Counted from the first letter of the stretch, positions 1 through 8,443 are shown. The stretch: 64,000 nucleotides of DNA from Streptomyces flaveus (GCF_014647675.1 NZ_BMPQ01000011.1:62001-126000); one strand, 5' to 3'. A program made the numbers and translations. Notes: a model not told the origin generated them from the sequence alone.

Positions 1-97
1 CGGTGCGGGCCGCCAACACTCGTTCGTGCTCGGGCAGTTCGCCGTCCAGTGCCTCGGCCAGCAGCTGTCGTGCCGCCCGGACCTGCCGACCACCCAT
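1..97 (-). CDS. Partial unknown protein (first 32 codons only)
   Basis: An open frame starts at an ATG at 97 on the minus strand and runs off the left edge without a stop. A clear ribosome binding site (GGAGG) lies 8 bases before the ATG. The visible residues begin MGGRQVRAARQLLAEALDGE and look like an amphipathic helix rich in Ala, Leu and Glu. It follows the prenyltransferase-like gene at 114 by only 16 bases, so the two are probably co-transcribed. The part visible is too short for a family call. Confidence 0.6.
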   Translation of the reverse strand, partial: MGGRQVRAARQLLAEALDGELPEHERVLAART

Positions 98-113
98 GCA
101 CGCTCCCTCCGAC

Positions 114-1499
114 TCAGCCATGCGGCTGGTACATCCATACGGCATGAGCGCGCAGCGCCGAAAGACCTTGATAGGTCATCCACATGGGACGGCGCAGCTC
201 ACTGGTGGTGTCCTCGCGGGGCCAGGTCCATATGCCGTCCGTCTGTGCCGCCCACACGGCGGTGGCCGCGCCGTCCAGCCGCTCGCGCCACTCCGCCTCC
301 ATGCCGTCCTCGCGCGCGATGTCGTGGGCAGCCGGGGTGAGCAGGGCGCGGACGACCCAGGAGGCGGTGAAGTGCCGTACGTTCAGGACCTCGTGGCGTG
401 ACGGGTCGTCGGGGCGTGGCCTGCGCACCTCCTCGCGGAGGCTGGTCAGGTCGAGGCAGGAGTCGTGCGGGGCGTCCGGGCAGGCCAGCAGCCAGCGGAT
501 GCCGTCCTCGCGGGCGGCGCGCGCGTTGGCGCTCTCGCCCACGACACGGGCCGCGCGATCCAGGGCGACCACGGCCTGCGAAGTGTGCAGCGGGGAGGGC
601 GGGCCGTGGCGGGGCGCCAGGCGGTAGCTCCAGCAGCGGCGGTGCTGGCGGCGCGGGTCGGTGACGGCGCCGTCGACGAGGGCCTCCTGGAGGATCGGCA
701 GTACGTCGGAGCGGGGTGCGGCGCGCAGCAGGCCGCGCAGCACGGTCGTCACGACATGCGTCAACTCGCGTCCGTTGCGGTCGAGTTCGAGCGTGAAGCC
801 CGACTCGCAGTGCGCCACTTCCGCGGCCACCCGAGCCGGGTCCGCACCGGCCCGGGCCAGTGCGCCGAGCACCAGCGCGGTCACCTCGGGCCGGGCCACC
901 GTCCCCTGCGAGCGCGCCGACCAGCCGCCGTCCGGCAGGCGCAGCCGCCACAGCGTCTCGACCAGCTCGCCCGTGCTCAACCGCCCGTCGGGGACGCCGA
1001 GATCGAGCGCGATGTGCAGCCCGTACGCCGTACCGACCGGCGTCGGCCGGCCCGCGCTCTCGCCGAGCGAGTGCGGCCAGCCGGTGAGCCGTCCGCACAC
1101 CGGATCGTCGACCACGCAGAGCTGCTCGGCGAGAGCGTCGTACGCCGACGAGAACAGTTGGGGGAGCGGTCCCGGCCCCGACAGCGACGCCGATCCCGCG
1201 TTGAACTGCCCAGTCCTCGCAAGGCCGTTGCGCTCGGACCGAGCCCGCAGCAGCTCCGCCGCCAGCCAGGCCGCGAGCGCCGTACCGAGACCGGCGACCC
1301 CGGCGATCGCATACCGTGCGGCCTGCCCGTCGATGCTGTCCGGCAGCAGGCCGAACAGCGCCTGGAACACCGCGTAACCGGCGGCCACGCAGCCGAAGCC
1401 GCCCAGCCACCGCACAAAGCGGGGTGGCCGGGGACCGTCCGGCACCGGCGGCACGGGATCCGTTCTCAACGGCCCCCGTCCCAGCTGCTGTTGAGTCAA
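114..1499 (-). CDS. Prenyltransferase/squalene-oxidase-repeat-like protein
   Basis: About 461 residues. The start chosen is a TTG at 1499 with a GGGAGG ribosome binding site 8 bases upstream; the frame stays open further upstream but without a good start. An N-terminal stretch (about residues 25-80) is hydrophobic and probably one or two membrane helices (AGYAVFQALFGLLP, then IAGVAGLGTALAAWLAAEL). The rest is alpha-helical and carries repeats of the alpha/alpha-barrel type seen in prenyltransferase and terpene-cyclase-like proteins, such as LWRLRLPDGGWSARSQGTV. No DXDD cyclase motif was seen, so enzymatic function is uncertain. It lies downstream of the ATPase gene in the same direction, at the edge of the first DUF397/XRE cluster. 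Confidence 0.65.
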   Translation of the reverse strand: MTQQQLGRGPLRTDPVPPVPDGPRPPRFVRWLGGFGCVAAGYAVFQALFGLLPDSIDGQAARYAIAGVAGLGTALAAWLAAELLRARSERNGLARTGQFNAGSASLSGPGPLPQLFSSAYDALAEQLCVVDDPVCGRLTGWPHSLGESAGRPTPVGTAYGLHIALDLGVPDGRLSTGELVETLWRLRLPDGGWSARSQGTVARPEVTALVLGALARAGADPARVAAEVAHCESGFTLELDRNGRELTHVVTTVLRGLLRAAPRSDVLPILQEALVDGAVTDPRRQHRRCWSYRLAPRHGPPSPLHTSQAVVALDRAARVVGESANARAAREDGIRWLLACPDAPHDSCLDLTSLREEVRRPRPDDPSRHEVLNVRHFTASWVVRALLTPAAHDIAREDGMEAEWRERLDGAATAVWAAQTDGIWTWPREDTTSELRRPMWMTYQGLSALRAHAVWMYQPHG

Positions 1500-1563
1500 G
1501 GCGCGCTCCCTCCCCAGGGGCGGCACATGTGGGTCATGGCGAAGCTTCCAGTCTAAGTGCTCC

Positions 1564-1929
1564 TCACAGGGCGCACTCGCACCACACCGTCTTGCCGCCC
1601 GGCCCCTGCTCCACGCCCCAGTCCAACGCGACGGCATCGAGCAGGAGGAGGCCGCGGCCCGTCTCGTCGTCCGGGCCCGGACGACGTTGGATGAGCCAGG
1701 AGTACGCGTCCGGGTCGCTGACCTCCAGGCGCGTACGACCACCGTCCGTACGGGTCAGACGGACGGTCACGGGCGTGCCCTCGCCCAGGTGATTGATCAC
1801 GTTCGCCAGCAACTCGCTGACACAGAGCTGCACTTCGGGACAGGGCCCGCCCAAGTGCTCGCGCACGGCACGACGGACCTCGGGAACGGCCTTGGGGACC
1901 ACGAGCAGTTCGAGGGTCAGGGGCTTCAT
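1564..1929 (-). CDS. Anti-sigma-factor-like ATP-binding protein (HATPase_c_2)
   Basis: 121 residues, one GHKL ATPase domain. The N-box is VCELLANV-like (CVSELLANVINH, about residues 36-47), and the G-box region is ETGRGLLLLDAVALDWGV near residue 90. This fold is shared with SpoIIAB/RsbW anti-sigma kinases, and Streptomyces encodes many such small proteins beside XRE and DUF397 genes. The start overlaps the stop of the small upstream gene in an ATGA, implying translational coupling. The partner is unknown; by context it probably acts with the divergent XRE/DUF397 pair. Confidence 0.85.
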   Translation of the reverse strand: MKPLTLELLVVPKAVPEVRRAVREHLGGPCPEVQLCVSELLANVINHLGEGTPVTVRLTRTDGGRTRLEVSDPDAYSWLIQRRPGPDDETGRGLLLLDAVALDWGVEQGPGGKTVWCECAL

Positions 1930-2042
1930 CGGCCCGCCGCCTCGACGCCGAGCGACGGCAGGGTGATGCCGTTCGCTTCCAGCGCGGTGCGGAGCTGTTC
2001 CACGCAGTCCTGTAGGTCGTGGAGGTCGTCGTGGTGGGTCAT
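1926..2042 (-). CDS. Small acidic helical protein, 38 residues
   Basis: A short frame begins MTHHDDLHDLQDCVEQLRTA at an ATG at 2042 and ends with an ATGA overlap on the ATPase gene. The frame could extend to 2177, but that would run into the divergent gene, so the short form is preferred. Residues 5-25 look like an amphipathic helix. Small proteins of this kind often sit between the ATPase and XRE genes in Streptomyces regulatory sets, but no function is claimed. Confidence 0.55.
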   Translation of the reverse strand: MTHHDDLHDLQDCVEQLRTALEANGITLPSLGVEAAGR

Positions 2043-2067
2043 GGCTGTACGCCTTCCTGTGCGTTGA

Positions 2068-2083
2068 GTGACGAACTCGTCAC
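2068..2083. promoter_or_regulatory. Palindrome in divergent promoter region (candidate operator)
   Basis: GTGACG and CGTCAC are perfect 6-bp arms separated by AACT. The site lies between the minus-strand small gene/ATPase pair (start 2042) and the XRE gene (start 2158). That position suits an operator for the XRE protein controlling both directions. Binding is inferred, not shown. Confidence 0.4.
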
Positions 2084-2157
2084 ACATTGACGTCAGGCGG
2101 CGTACCGTAAAAGGGGTTTGGGGTCCACGGCCCCGGGTGTGGAAGAGGTGGTCAACG

Positions 2158-3012
2158 ATGGCTGGGCGCAAGGACATTGACGGTTCGGCGAGCGTTCCGG
2201 AGTTCTACGGCAAGGAGTTGCGGTGGAAGCGGGAGGAGATGGGGCTCACGCTGCAGGAGACGGTGGAGGGCAGCTTCTACGCACCCTCCTACCTGAGTGA
2301 GATCGAGCGGGGGCAGCGGAGAATGCCCGAGGATCTCGCCGTACATGTGGACCGGGTGCTGAAGACGGACGGGTTCTTCGGGCGGCGGTGCGAGGACGTG
2401 CGGAAGGCCAAGCGGAAGGGATACGCGGGGTACTTCGAGCGGGTGCTGGAAGCGGAGGAGCGCGCCGAGAGCATCGAGGAGTGGTGCCCCACCGGCATTC
2501 CCGGGCTGTTGCAGACGCCGGCGTACGCACGGGCCGTCGTCCTGGCGGCTCACCCGCTGATGTCCGACGACGAGGTGGAGGAGAAGGTGAGCGCCCGGAT
2601 GGAGCGGGCCCGCCTCTTCGAGGACGACCACAAGCAGCCGGAGTACTGGGTGGTCCTGCCAGAGGTGCTGTTGCGCAACCCGATCATCCCGCCGGAGGAG
2701 ATGGCTGTACAGCTGGAGAGGATCGCGGCGCTGGCGCGGCGGCGCCGGATTGCTCCACAGATCCTTCCGTGGAACTGCGGACCGCACCCGCTCATGCTGG
2801 GCATGGTCAAGATCATGACCTTCCCGGATGCCCCGCCCCTCGTCTACACGGAGTCGTCGTACAGCGGTGACACCATCGACGATCCGGCCCTCGTGAAGAG
2901 CTACCGCAAGGCATACGATCGGCTCAGGGCCGCCGCACTGCCGCCGGAGGCGTCCCTCGCCATGATCGAGGCAGCGGCAGAGGACTACCGAAATGGCAAG
3001 CAACCGGATTGA
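2158..3012 (+). CDS. XRE-family helix-turn-helix regulator with DUF5753
   Basis: 284 residues from the ATG at 2158. An N-terminal XRE helix-turn-helix (about residues 20-75; GKELRWKREEMGLTLQETV, YLSEIERGQRRMPEDLA) is followed by the DUF5753 domain with the usual WCPTGIPGLLQTPAYARAV motif. This is the WhiJ-like/AbaA-like class of Streptomyces regulators, which typically works with a DUF397 protein encoded next door. The downstream DUF397 gene starts inside its 3' end (20-base overlap), so the two are coupled. The gene is transcribed away from the ATPase gene across a 115-bp region with a palindrome. Confidence 0.9.
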   Translation: MAGRKDIDGSASVPEFYGKELRWKREEMGLTLQETVEGSFYAPSYLSEIERGQRRMPEDLAVHVDRVLKTDGFFGRRCEDVRKAKRKGYAGYFERVLEAEERAESIEEWCPTGIPGLLQTPAYARAVVLAAHPLMSDDEVEEKVSARMERARLFEDDHKQPEYWVVLPEVLLRNPIIPPEEMAVQLERIAALARRRRIAPQILPWNCGPHPLMLGMVKIMTFPDAPPLVYTESSYSGDTIDDPALVKSYRKAYDRLRAAALPPEASLAMIEAAAEDYRNGKQPD

Positions 3013-3289
3013 CTTGAGCGCTGCTGTCTGGCGCAAGAGCAGCTACAGCAACGGTGACGGCGGAGACTGCGTGGAGGTTGCGGAGGGCTTCGTCGGTGCC
3101 GCCCGCTGGCGCAAGAGCACCTACAGCAACGGCTCCGGCGGGGACTGTGTCGAGGTCTACGACGACCTCCCCGGCCTCGTCCCCGTCCGCGATTCCAAGA
3201 ACACCCGGGGCCCCGCCCTCCTGTTCCCCGCCCGCGCCTGGGCCCCGTTTATCACCGCACTCAAGGGCGGCGACGTACCGACGAGTTGA
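2993..3289 (+). CDS. DUF397 protein with two DUF397 half-repeats
   Basis: 98 residues, overlapping the XRE gene. The DUF397 signature appears twice: VWRKSSYSNGDGGDCVEVAE near residue 12 and RWRKSTYSNGSGGDCVEVYD near residue 38. It ends with the usual VPVRDSKNTRGPAL and the terminal FITALKGG segment. BldB-like and other DUF397 proteins act with their XRE partners in development and antibiotic control. The internal duplication of the first half is visible in the sequence. Confidence 0.9.
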   Translation: MASNRIDLSAAVWRKSSYSNGDGGDCVEVAEGFVGAARWRKSTYSNGSGGDCVEVYDDLPGLVPVRDSKNTRGPALLFPARAWAPFITALKGGDVPTS

Positions 3290-3293
3290 TCGC

Positions 3294-3578
3294 TTATGGA
3301 GCCTCGACACCGGAAATCCGGTACTTGCTCACCGCGGCGTCGCGGATCTGAGCCGCCTGCTCAGGCTCGGGTCCCGCGCCGCGGAAGCGTTCGAGGTCCT
3401 CGTCCGTCTCCCAACACTCGTACACGTTGATCCGATTCGCCTCGATCAGGTCGGCTGACAGGGCGAAATCGAGGCAGCCAGGGGCGGCCCGAGCCTGCTC
3501 GATCACCTTCGAGCACCCGGCCAGGTACGCGTCGCGGGCGGCAGCGTCCACGTAGAGCTTTCCGGCAATGATGATCAC
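3294..3578 (-). CDS. Antibiotic biosynthesis monooxygenase (ABM) domain protein
   Basis: 94 residues from a GTG at 3578, which has a TTGGAG ribosome binding site 5-6 bases upstream. It is a single ABM/dimeric alpha-beta barrel domain: IIIAGKLYVDAAARDAYLAG, APGCLDFALSADL, NVYECWETDEDLERF. Members are small oxygenases or stress proteins acting on unknown quinone-like or haem substrates. It converges on the DUF397 gene with 4 bases between stops. The IS5 insertion lies 125 bases upstream of its start. Confidence 0.8.
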   Translation of the reverse strand: MIIIAGKLYVDAAARDAYLAGCSKVIEQARAAPGCLDFALSADLIEANRINVYECWETDEDLERFRGAGPEPEQAAQIRDAAVSKYRISGVEAP

Positions 3579-3702
3579 GTTTGCTCCAAGTCCTGTGAAT
3601 ACTCGCCTGTGGTGCGGTGCGACCGGCTTTCGACAGCGCCGCTGCGGAGATAGACCACAGCGGCACGGCAAACTCATCGGTCACACGACGAGATGCCGCC
3701 TA

Positions 3703-4799
3703 GGGCCTGTGTGAGGTCGTGATCAATCTCGGGTTTTGGTCCCTTGCGGGGGCAGGAACTGGTAGGACCCTGGGTGTGACACGTAGGCAACTCAGCGACG
3801 AGCAATGGGAGTTCATCGAGCCGTATCTGCCGATAGGCGAGTACGGTCCATACCCCGAACGGCTGCGGGAGCAGTTCGAAGGGGTGATCTGGCGGTTCCG
3901 GTCCAGCGCCCAGTGGCGCGAGATGCCCTCCGAGTTCGGACCGTGGCCTACGGTCTACGGCCGCTTTCGTGTCTGGCGGGACGCCGGGGTCTTCTCTGCT
4001 CTTCTGGAAGGCATGATCGCGGAGGCCGCCCGCCGGGGACAGACGGACTTATCCCTGGTCAGCATGGACTCCACCACTGCCCGCACCCACCACGACGCCG
4101 CCGGGATGTGCATGGGCAAGGAGGTTATGGACGCCCTTGAAGAAGCTGCCGCCGAGCAGGAGCGGGCCCGGCAAAAGGGGGCGGCCCGCCAGAACAGAAC
4201 GGACAGGACGGCAGGGACGGCCCCGAGCGGGAAGAGCGGCGGCGTATCAGGCGACGGCGCAAGCTCCGCTTGAACCAAGCCCTGCTCGGTAGATCCCGTG
4301 GTGGGCTGACGAGCAAGGTTCATCTCGCCGCGGACCGCAAGTGCCGTCCGTTGTCGCTCGTCCTGACCGCAGGACAGGCCGCCGACAGCCCGCAGTTCGT
4401 CCCCGTGTTGCAGAAGGTACGGGTCCGTCTGCCTCTCGGCCGTCCTCGAACCCGGCCCGACGCTGTCGCCGCGGACAAGGCCTACTCGTCCCGCGCTAAC
4501 CGCTCTTACCTGCGGAAACGCGGCATCAAGGCAGCCATCCCGGAGAAGAAGGACCAGTCCGCCAACCGGAAGGAGAAGGGCCGCCGGGGCGGCCGCCCCA
4601 CACGCCACGACGGCGATCTTTACAAGGAGCGGAACACCGTCGAGCGGCTCATCAACAAGTTGAAGGCATGGCGCGGTATCGCGACTCGATACGACAAGAC
4701 GCCCGAGAGCTACCTCGCCGGCCTCCACCTCCGTGCCTCGATGATCTGGATCGACGACCTCCTGAAGGCAACTGGATGATCACAACATCACACAGGCCC
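3703..4799 (+). mobile_element. IS5-family insertion sequence, 1097 bp
   Basis: The element is bounded by 23-bp terminal inverted repeats at 3703-3725 and 4777-4799 that match at 21 of 23 positions and begin GGGCCTGTGTGA. It is flanked by TA, within CTAG on both sides, as expected for the target site duplication of the IS427-like IS5 group. It holds one transposase in two overlapping frames. The right end lies 13 bases before the Nudix start codon. Confidence 0.88.
3776..4779 (+). CDS. IS5-family transposase made from two frames (-1 shift)
   Basis: The first frame starts at a GTG at 3776 (VTRRQLSDEQWEFIEPYLP), holds the N-terminal DUF4096-type domain and the first catalytic Asp in LVSMDSTTART, and stops at 4273. 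The second frame supplies the rest: RRRRKLRLNQALLGRSRGG, AADKAYSSRANR with the second Asp, and the catalytic Glu in ERNTVERLINKLK. It ends at the TGA at 4777-4779, inside the right inverted repeat. Continuity with the family returns if the ribosome slips -1 at CAAAAGGGGG near 4171-4180. Programmed -1 shifting is known in this IS group, so the enzyme may be functional; a plain mutation is the alternative. Confidence 0.8.
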
Positions 4800-4812
4800 T
4801 AGTGTCGAGACT

Positions 4813-5286
4813 GTGGAGACGACACATCGGCCCGCCGCGCGGGTGATCTGCCTGGACGCCGCCCATCGTCTGCTGCTTCTCCACTGGCGTGATCCGTTTG
4901 ACGGGGCACGGCTCTGGGAGCCGCCCGGCGGGGGCATCGAACCGGGCGAGACCCCGCTGACGGCCGCACGTCGCGAACTGGCCGAGGAGACCGGCCTGGA
5001 CCCGGCCGCGGTCCTTGACCGTTCGGTGCCGGTCGAGCGTGACGTGCGGTGGAACGGCAAGCGGTACGTCGGGCAGGAACACTTCTTCGTGGCCTGTTTC
5101 GCCGAGGACCGACCGGAGTTGGTGCAAACCGGCCTGCTCCCCGATGAACGGGCCAACCTCGACGAATACGCCTGGGTCGCGTGGCCCGACTTGGACTCGC
5201 TGCCGGATCGGATCGAGCCGCCGCAACTGCCGGCCGTTCTCGCAGCCCTGGCCCCGGAAGGACCGTGGCACGATCTCGCTCTTTGA
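4813..5286 (+). CDS. Nudix hydrolase
   Basis: 157 residues from a GTG at 4813. The Nudix box is complete, running from GGGIEPGETPLTAARRELA to EETG (about residues 37-62), with both metal-binding glutamates in REL-EETG. It hydrolyses nucleoside-diphosphate-linked substrates; the exact one cannot be read from sequence. The IS5 element ends 13 bases upstream, so the native promoter and much of the leader have been replaced and no clear ribosome binding site remains. Expression may depend on outward reading from the IS. Confidence 0.88.
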   Translation: METTHRPAARVICLDAAHRLLLLHWRDPFDGARLWEPPGGGIEPGETPLTAARRELAEETGLDPAAVLDRSVPVERDVRWNGKRYVGQEHFFVACFAEDRPELVQTGLLPDERANLDEYAWVAWPDLDSLPDRIEPPQLPAVLAALAPEGPWHDLAL

Positions 5287-5347
5287 CCCGGAAGGTTGCC
5301 GAGTTTCCTGGTCAGGCTGCGCTGCCCGGATCGACTTCAGTGCAGCT

Positions 5348-6202
5348 TCAGTCGGGCAGTCGTTGAACGAACCCGGCGACCAGCGTCGCCACCGCTTCGG
5401 GAGTCTCCAGGATCATGGGATGGGTGGCGTAAATCCGGTTGACGCTGATCGTCGGCCGGGTGCGGGAGAGCGCAGCCAGCTCGTCGGAGACGCCCTGTGC
5501 GAACCGGGCGCTGAAATCGTCGAACCACTCCATGCCAGGCGCAGGCGGTAGCCGTCGGCCAGCCTGTACCAGCAGCAGCGGGCAGTCGACCCCGTCCAGC
5601 CATGTGGTGACACCGAGTGCGCCGAGCCTGTGCAGTTCGTCGACGATCTCCAGCGCCTCCGCCCGTCTCGGCAGTGTCTGCCACTTGCCGTCGGGCAACG
5701 GGCGTGTGGCCGCGCGGGCCGCGGCCTCCGCACGGTCGGCGGGAATCCCGAACCGGGCGGCGTTGATGACCTGCTCCTCGATGTACTCGGGTGGCGCGAT
5801 GGTCCCGGCCGACGCCAGCAGCCCCTCACTCACCCGTTCCGCGCCGGGGTACTCGCGTCCCCACCAGAAGCCGTCGAGATTCACGGCGGCACGGGCACGG
5901 TCCGGGTTCGCCCGGGCGTACTCGACCGCGACCAGTCCGCCGAGGGAATGGCCCACCACAACGGCCTCCGGCACACCCTGCGCGTCGAGCGTGTCCGCGA
6001 TGTCCCGCACCACGGTGGGGATGATCCAGGGGGAGATACCGGGAGAGCGGCCGTGCCCGGGAAGGTCGACGGCGAGGACACGGTGCCCGGCGGTGAGCAG
6101 GGCGGCCGCGGCGTCCCAGTCGGTGAGCGACCGTGAGTAACCGTGCAGTAGAACCAGTTGCGGGCCATCGCCCCCATGGTCATGAGCATGTAGGAGTGTC
6201 AT
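5348..6202 (-). CDS. Alpha/beta-fold hydrolase
   Basis: 284 residues. The oxyanion HG motif is VLLHGYSRSLTDWD (near residue 19), the nucleophile elbow is VVGHSLGGLVAVEYA with Ser near residue 89, and the C-terminal His is in NRIYATHPMIL. No signal peptide or membrane helix is present, so it is probably cytoplasmic. The substrate is unknown. It stands alone, converging on the Nudix gene with about 60 bases between. Confidence 0.85.
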   Translation of the reverse strand: MTLLHAHDHGGDGPQLVLLHGYSRSLTDWDAAAALLTAGHRVLAVDLPGHGRSPGISPWIIPTVVRDIADTLDAQGVPEAVVVGHSLGGLVAVEYARANPDRARAAVNLDGFWWGREYPGAERVSEGLLASAGTIAPPEYIEEQVINAARFGIPADRAEAAARAATRPLPDGKWQTLPRRAEALEIVDELHRLGALGVTTWLDGVDCPLLLVQAGRRLPPAPGMEWFDDFSARFAQGVSDELAALSRTRPTISVNRIYATHPMILETPEAVATLVAGFVQRLPD

Positions 6203-6249
6203 TGGGCTTCACGGTAGGGGGCACACAGTATTTCGAACACCGGATTAAC

Positions 6250-6436
6250 GATCTCCGTCGAACGTGAAGTGCGCACTTGCGGTGCAACTTGAGCAAGCGC
6301 CCGGACCGGCTGGGCGATCAACGGCACATGGCTGCTGGCCGAGGCCAGCAGCTTCATCGCGCGCCGGTAGCGCACCGAGCTGATGCTGCCCGACGCACGA
6401 TCCTCTGCAGCCGCTGCCCCTCAGCGGACTGACTAC
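6250..6436 (-). pseudogene. Remnant of IS630-family transposase N-terminus
   Basis: Read on the minus strand from about 6436, the frame gives SAEGQRLQRIVRR. After a one-base loss it continues as GSISSVRYRRAMKLLASASS followed by a decayed tail. This matches the helix-turn-helix N-terminus of common Streptomyces IS630-type transposases. There is no catalytic domain, no start and no inverted repeats. It is a short relic in the 269-base gap between two hydrolase genes. Confidence 0.6.
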
Positions 6437-6471
6437 GAGGAACAACCCGGTGGACCACCCCGGTCAGAACA

Positions 6472-7812
6472 TCAGCCAAGGAGGCGGCGGTAGCGCAACT
6501 TGTTGAGAGAGGCTCCGCCGGTGGTGTCCTCCACGGCCGCTCCGTCCGGGCGCCAGCCGGCGGCTTCGTAGAAACGCCGGGCCCGTTCGTTGTCCTCCAG
6601 GACCCATAAGGTGGCCTGCGTGTAGTTGGCCTGCCCGAGGGTCGTCAGCGTGGCCCGCATCAACTGCTTTCCGATCCCGGTGCCCCAGAGTTCGGGCATC
6701 GCGTAGAGCGTGCCGATTTCCGCGGTGGCAGGGGTCTCCTGAGACGGGCCGAAGCTTGCGAACCCGACGATGCCCGCCTCGGTTTCGGCTACCAGTACTC
6801 CCGTCCACGGCCACTGTGCCTCCGCGATGCGTGCCTTCCACTCGGCCTCTTCGCGGCTCCGGTCCATGGCGTCGAGGTAGTGACGGGGAACGAGCCCCGC
6901 AAAGGCCGCCTGCCAGGAGCGCACATAGACCCCAGCAACCGCTGATGCGTCATCAGGCCACGCCTGTCGCGTCTGCACGCCCTGAGTGGTGAGCGGGACA
7001 CCTGGGGCGGTGACCGGAGGCAGCCTCTCCGCGAGACGTTCCGCGAAGTCAACGGGATGCGTGACCGCGCCGATGTGGTTGCCAGGGAACTCCACGAAGT
7101 CGCTGCCGCTTCGTTGGGCGAGCATGCGCGCGGTGCGGTGGGGGAGTTGGCCGCGTGAGTCGTGTCCACCGGCGAGGGTGAGCCGGGCGGAGAGGGGCTT
7201 CAGGGCGGCGAAGTCCGGTACGTACGCGGTGAATTGGCGCAGGACGTGGACGACGAACACGGCCATGGGGTTGTCGGGGATGGACGGTGATGCGGGAGTC
7301 GGGGAGGTACCGACGGATGGCGGGGCTTCCCAAGCCCGGTCCTCCAGCCCGGCGTTGAGTCGGACCATCGCGGCCTGGAGACCCTCCGCGCGATACATCT
7401 CATACACCTCCTCGAACATCCCCCAGTGCCGCGCGGCATTGGGCAGTACCGTCACACTCGGCGGCTCGTGGGCGACAACGTGTCGTACCCGGTCCGGGTG
7501 GCGGGTGAGCAGGTCGAGCGCGGCGATGCCGCCCGAGCTGCTGCCGAAGACGTATGCGGACGCGCTGCCGGGAAGCACCGAGTCGAGCACCTGACGCGCG
7601 CCGTCGCTCCACGCTTCCACCCGCTGGTCCTCCACGGGCTCGCCGAGCCGGCCGTGCGAGAGACCCATCGGGTCGTACGTCACCACGGTGAACCGGTCGG
7701 CGAGTCGCTCCACGAGCCCGTCGAGGCCCATGGGATGCCCGGCCCCACCGGGGATGACCAGCAGCACGGGTCCGCTGCCGCGCACCTCGTACGGCGGGGT
7801 GGTCTCAGACAT
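6472..7812 (-). CDS. Alpha/beta hydrolase fused to GNAT acetyltransferase
   Basis: 446 residues from the ATG at 7812. Residues 1 to about 270 are an alpha/beta hydrolase (LLVIPGGAGHPMGLDGLVERL; nucleophile elbow VFGSSSGGIAALDLL; terminal His in FPGNHIGAVTHP). Residues from about 285 to 446 are a GNAT N-acetyltransferase (DDASAVAGVYVRSWQAAF, IGTLYAMPELWGTGIGKQLM as the acetyl-CoA loop, LEDNERARRFYEAAGW). There is no stop or obvious linker break between them. The start overlaps the TetR stop by 8 bases, so the fusion is translated together with its likely regulator. Confidence 0.88.
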   Translation of the reverse strand: MSETTPPYEVRGSGPVLLVIPGGAGHPMGLDGLVERLADRFTVVTYDPMGLSHGRLGEPVEDQRVEAWSDGARQVLDSVLPGSASAYVFGSSSGGIAALDLLTRHPDRVRHVVAHEPPSVTVLPNAARHWGMFEEVYEMYRAEGLQAAMVRLNAGLEDRAWEAPPSVGTSPTPASPSIPDNPMAVFVVHVLRQFTAYVPDFAALKPLSARLTLAGGHDSRGQLPHRTARMLAQRSGSDFVEFPGNHIGAVTHPVDFAERLAERLPPVTAPGVPLTTQGVQTRQAWPDDASAVAGVYVRSWQAAFAGLVPRHYLDAMDRSREEAEWKARIAEAQWPWTGVLVAETEAGIVGFASFGPSQETPATAEIGTLYAMPELWGTGIGKQLMRATLTTLGQANYTQATLWVLEDNERARRFYEAAGWRPDGAAVEDTTGGASLNKLRYRRLLG

Positions 7813-8389
7813 GATTCTTCTCCTCCCGGGGCCAGTGCTCCAGGGCGAGGTGCAGGGCATCGACGGCCTTGCCCCAGGACGTCTGGACATCGCGGGGGTG
7901 GCCGAACCCGCCGCTCGATTCGAGGTGGCAGTAGCCGTGGAAGGTGCTGCGCAGCAGCCGTACGGCGTCGGTGAGGTCGGGCTCCGTGAGGCCGTAGGCG
8001 CGCAGCATGCCGTACGTGACTTCGGCGGTGCGCCGGAACACGGCCGAGTCGGCGACCAGGGCCGGGTCGACCCGGATCTGCGTGGCCGCGTACCGTCCAG
8101 GGTGCTCCAACGCGTACTCCCGGTAGGCATCGGCGAACGCGACCAGCGCGTCCTTTCCGGCTCGTCCGGCCACGGCGAGCTCGATCCGTTCGATCATCTC
8201 GCCGCCCGCCAGCAGCGCGAGCCGCGTACGCAGCTCCTGCACGTTCTTGACGTGCGAGTACAGACTCGCGTCCTTCACCCCGAACCGCCGCGCCAGCGCG
8301 GTGACGGTGACCTTCTCGAACCCGACCTCGTCGGCGAGTTCGGCGGCGGCTTCGACCACGCGGGCGGTCGTGAGCCCGGCTCGGGCCAT
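7805..8389 (-). CDS. TetR-family transcriptional regulator
   Basis: 194 residues. The N-terminal helix-turn-helix (about residues 8-55) includes VTALARRFGVKDASLYSHVK. The C-terminal ligand domain belongs to the TetR_C WHG-type group (SSGGFGHPRDVQTSWGKAVDALHLAL). It overlaps the hydrolase-GNAT gene and lies 30 bases downstream of a perfect palindrome. It most likely represses its own two-gene operon and responds to a substrate or product of the fused enzyme. Confidence 0.9.
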   Translation of the reverse strand: MARAGLTTARVVEAAAELADEVGFEKVTVTALARRFGVKDASLYSHVKNVQELRTRLALLAGGEMIERIELAVAGRAGKDALVAFADAYREYALEHPGRYAATQIRVDPALVADSAVFRRTAEVTYGMLRAYGLTEPDLTDAVRLLRSTFHGYCHLESSGGFGHPRDVQTSWGKAVDALHLALEHWPREEKNHV

Positions 8390-8418
8390 GGGGTGTCACC
8401 TCCGGTCACCTATGGCAG

Positions 8419-8437
8419 AACCTAGGCCTCCTAGGTT
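8419..8437. promoter_or_regulatory. TetR-type operator, perfect palindrome
   Basis: AACCTAGG and CCTAGGTT are 8-bp perfect arms with a 3-base centre (19 bp in all), 29 bases upstream of the TetR start codon. Length, symmetry and position are typical of a TetR self-operator. The assignment to this TetR is inferred from position. Confidence 0.75.
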
Positions 8438-8443
8438 GGCGGC

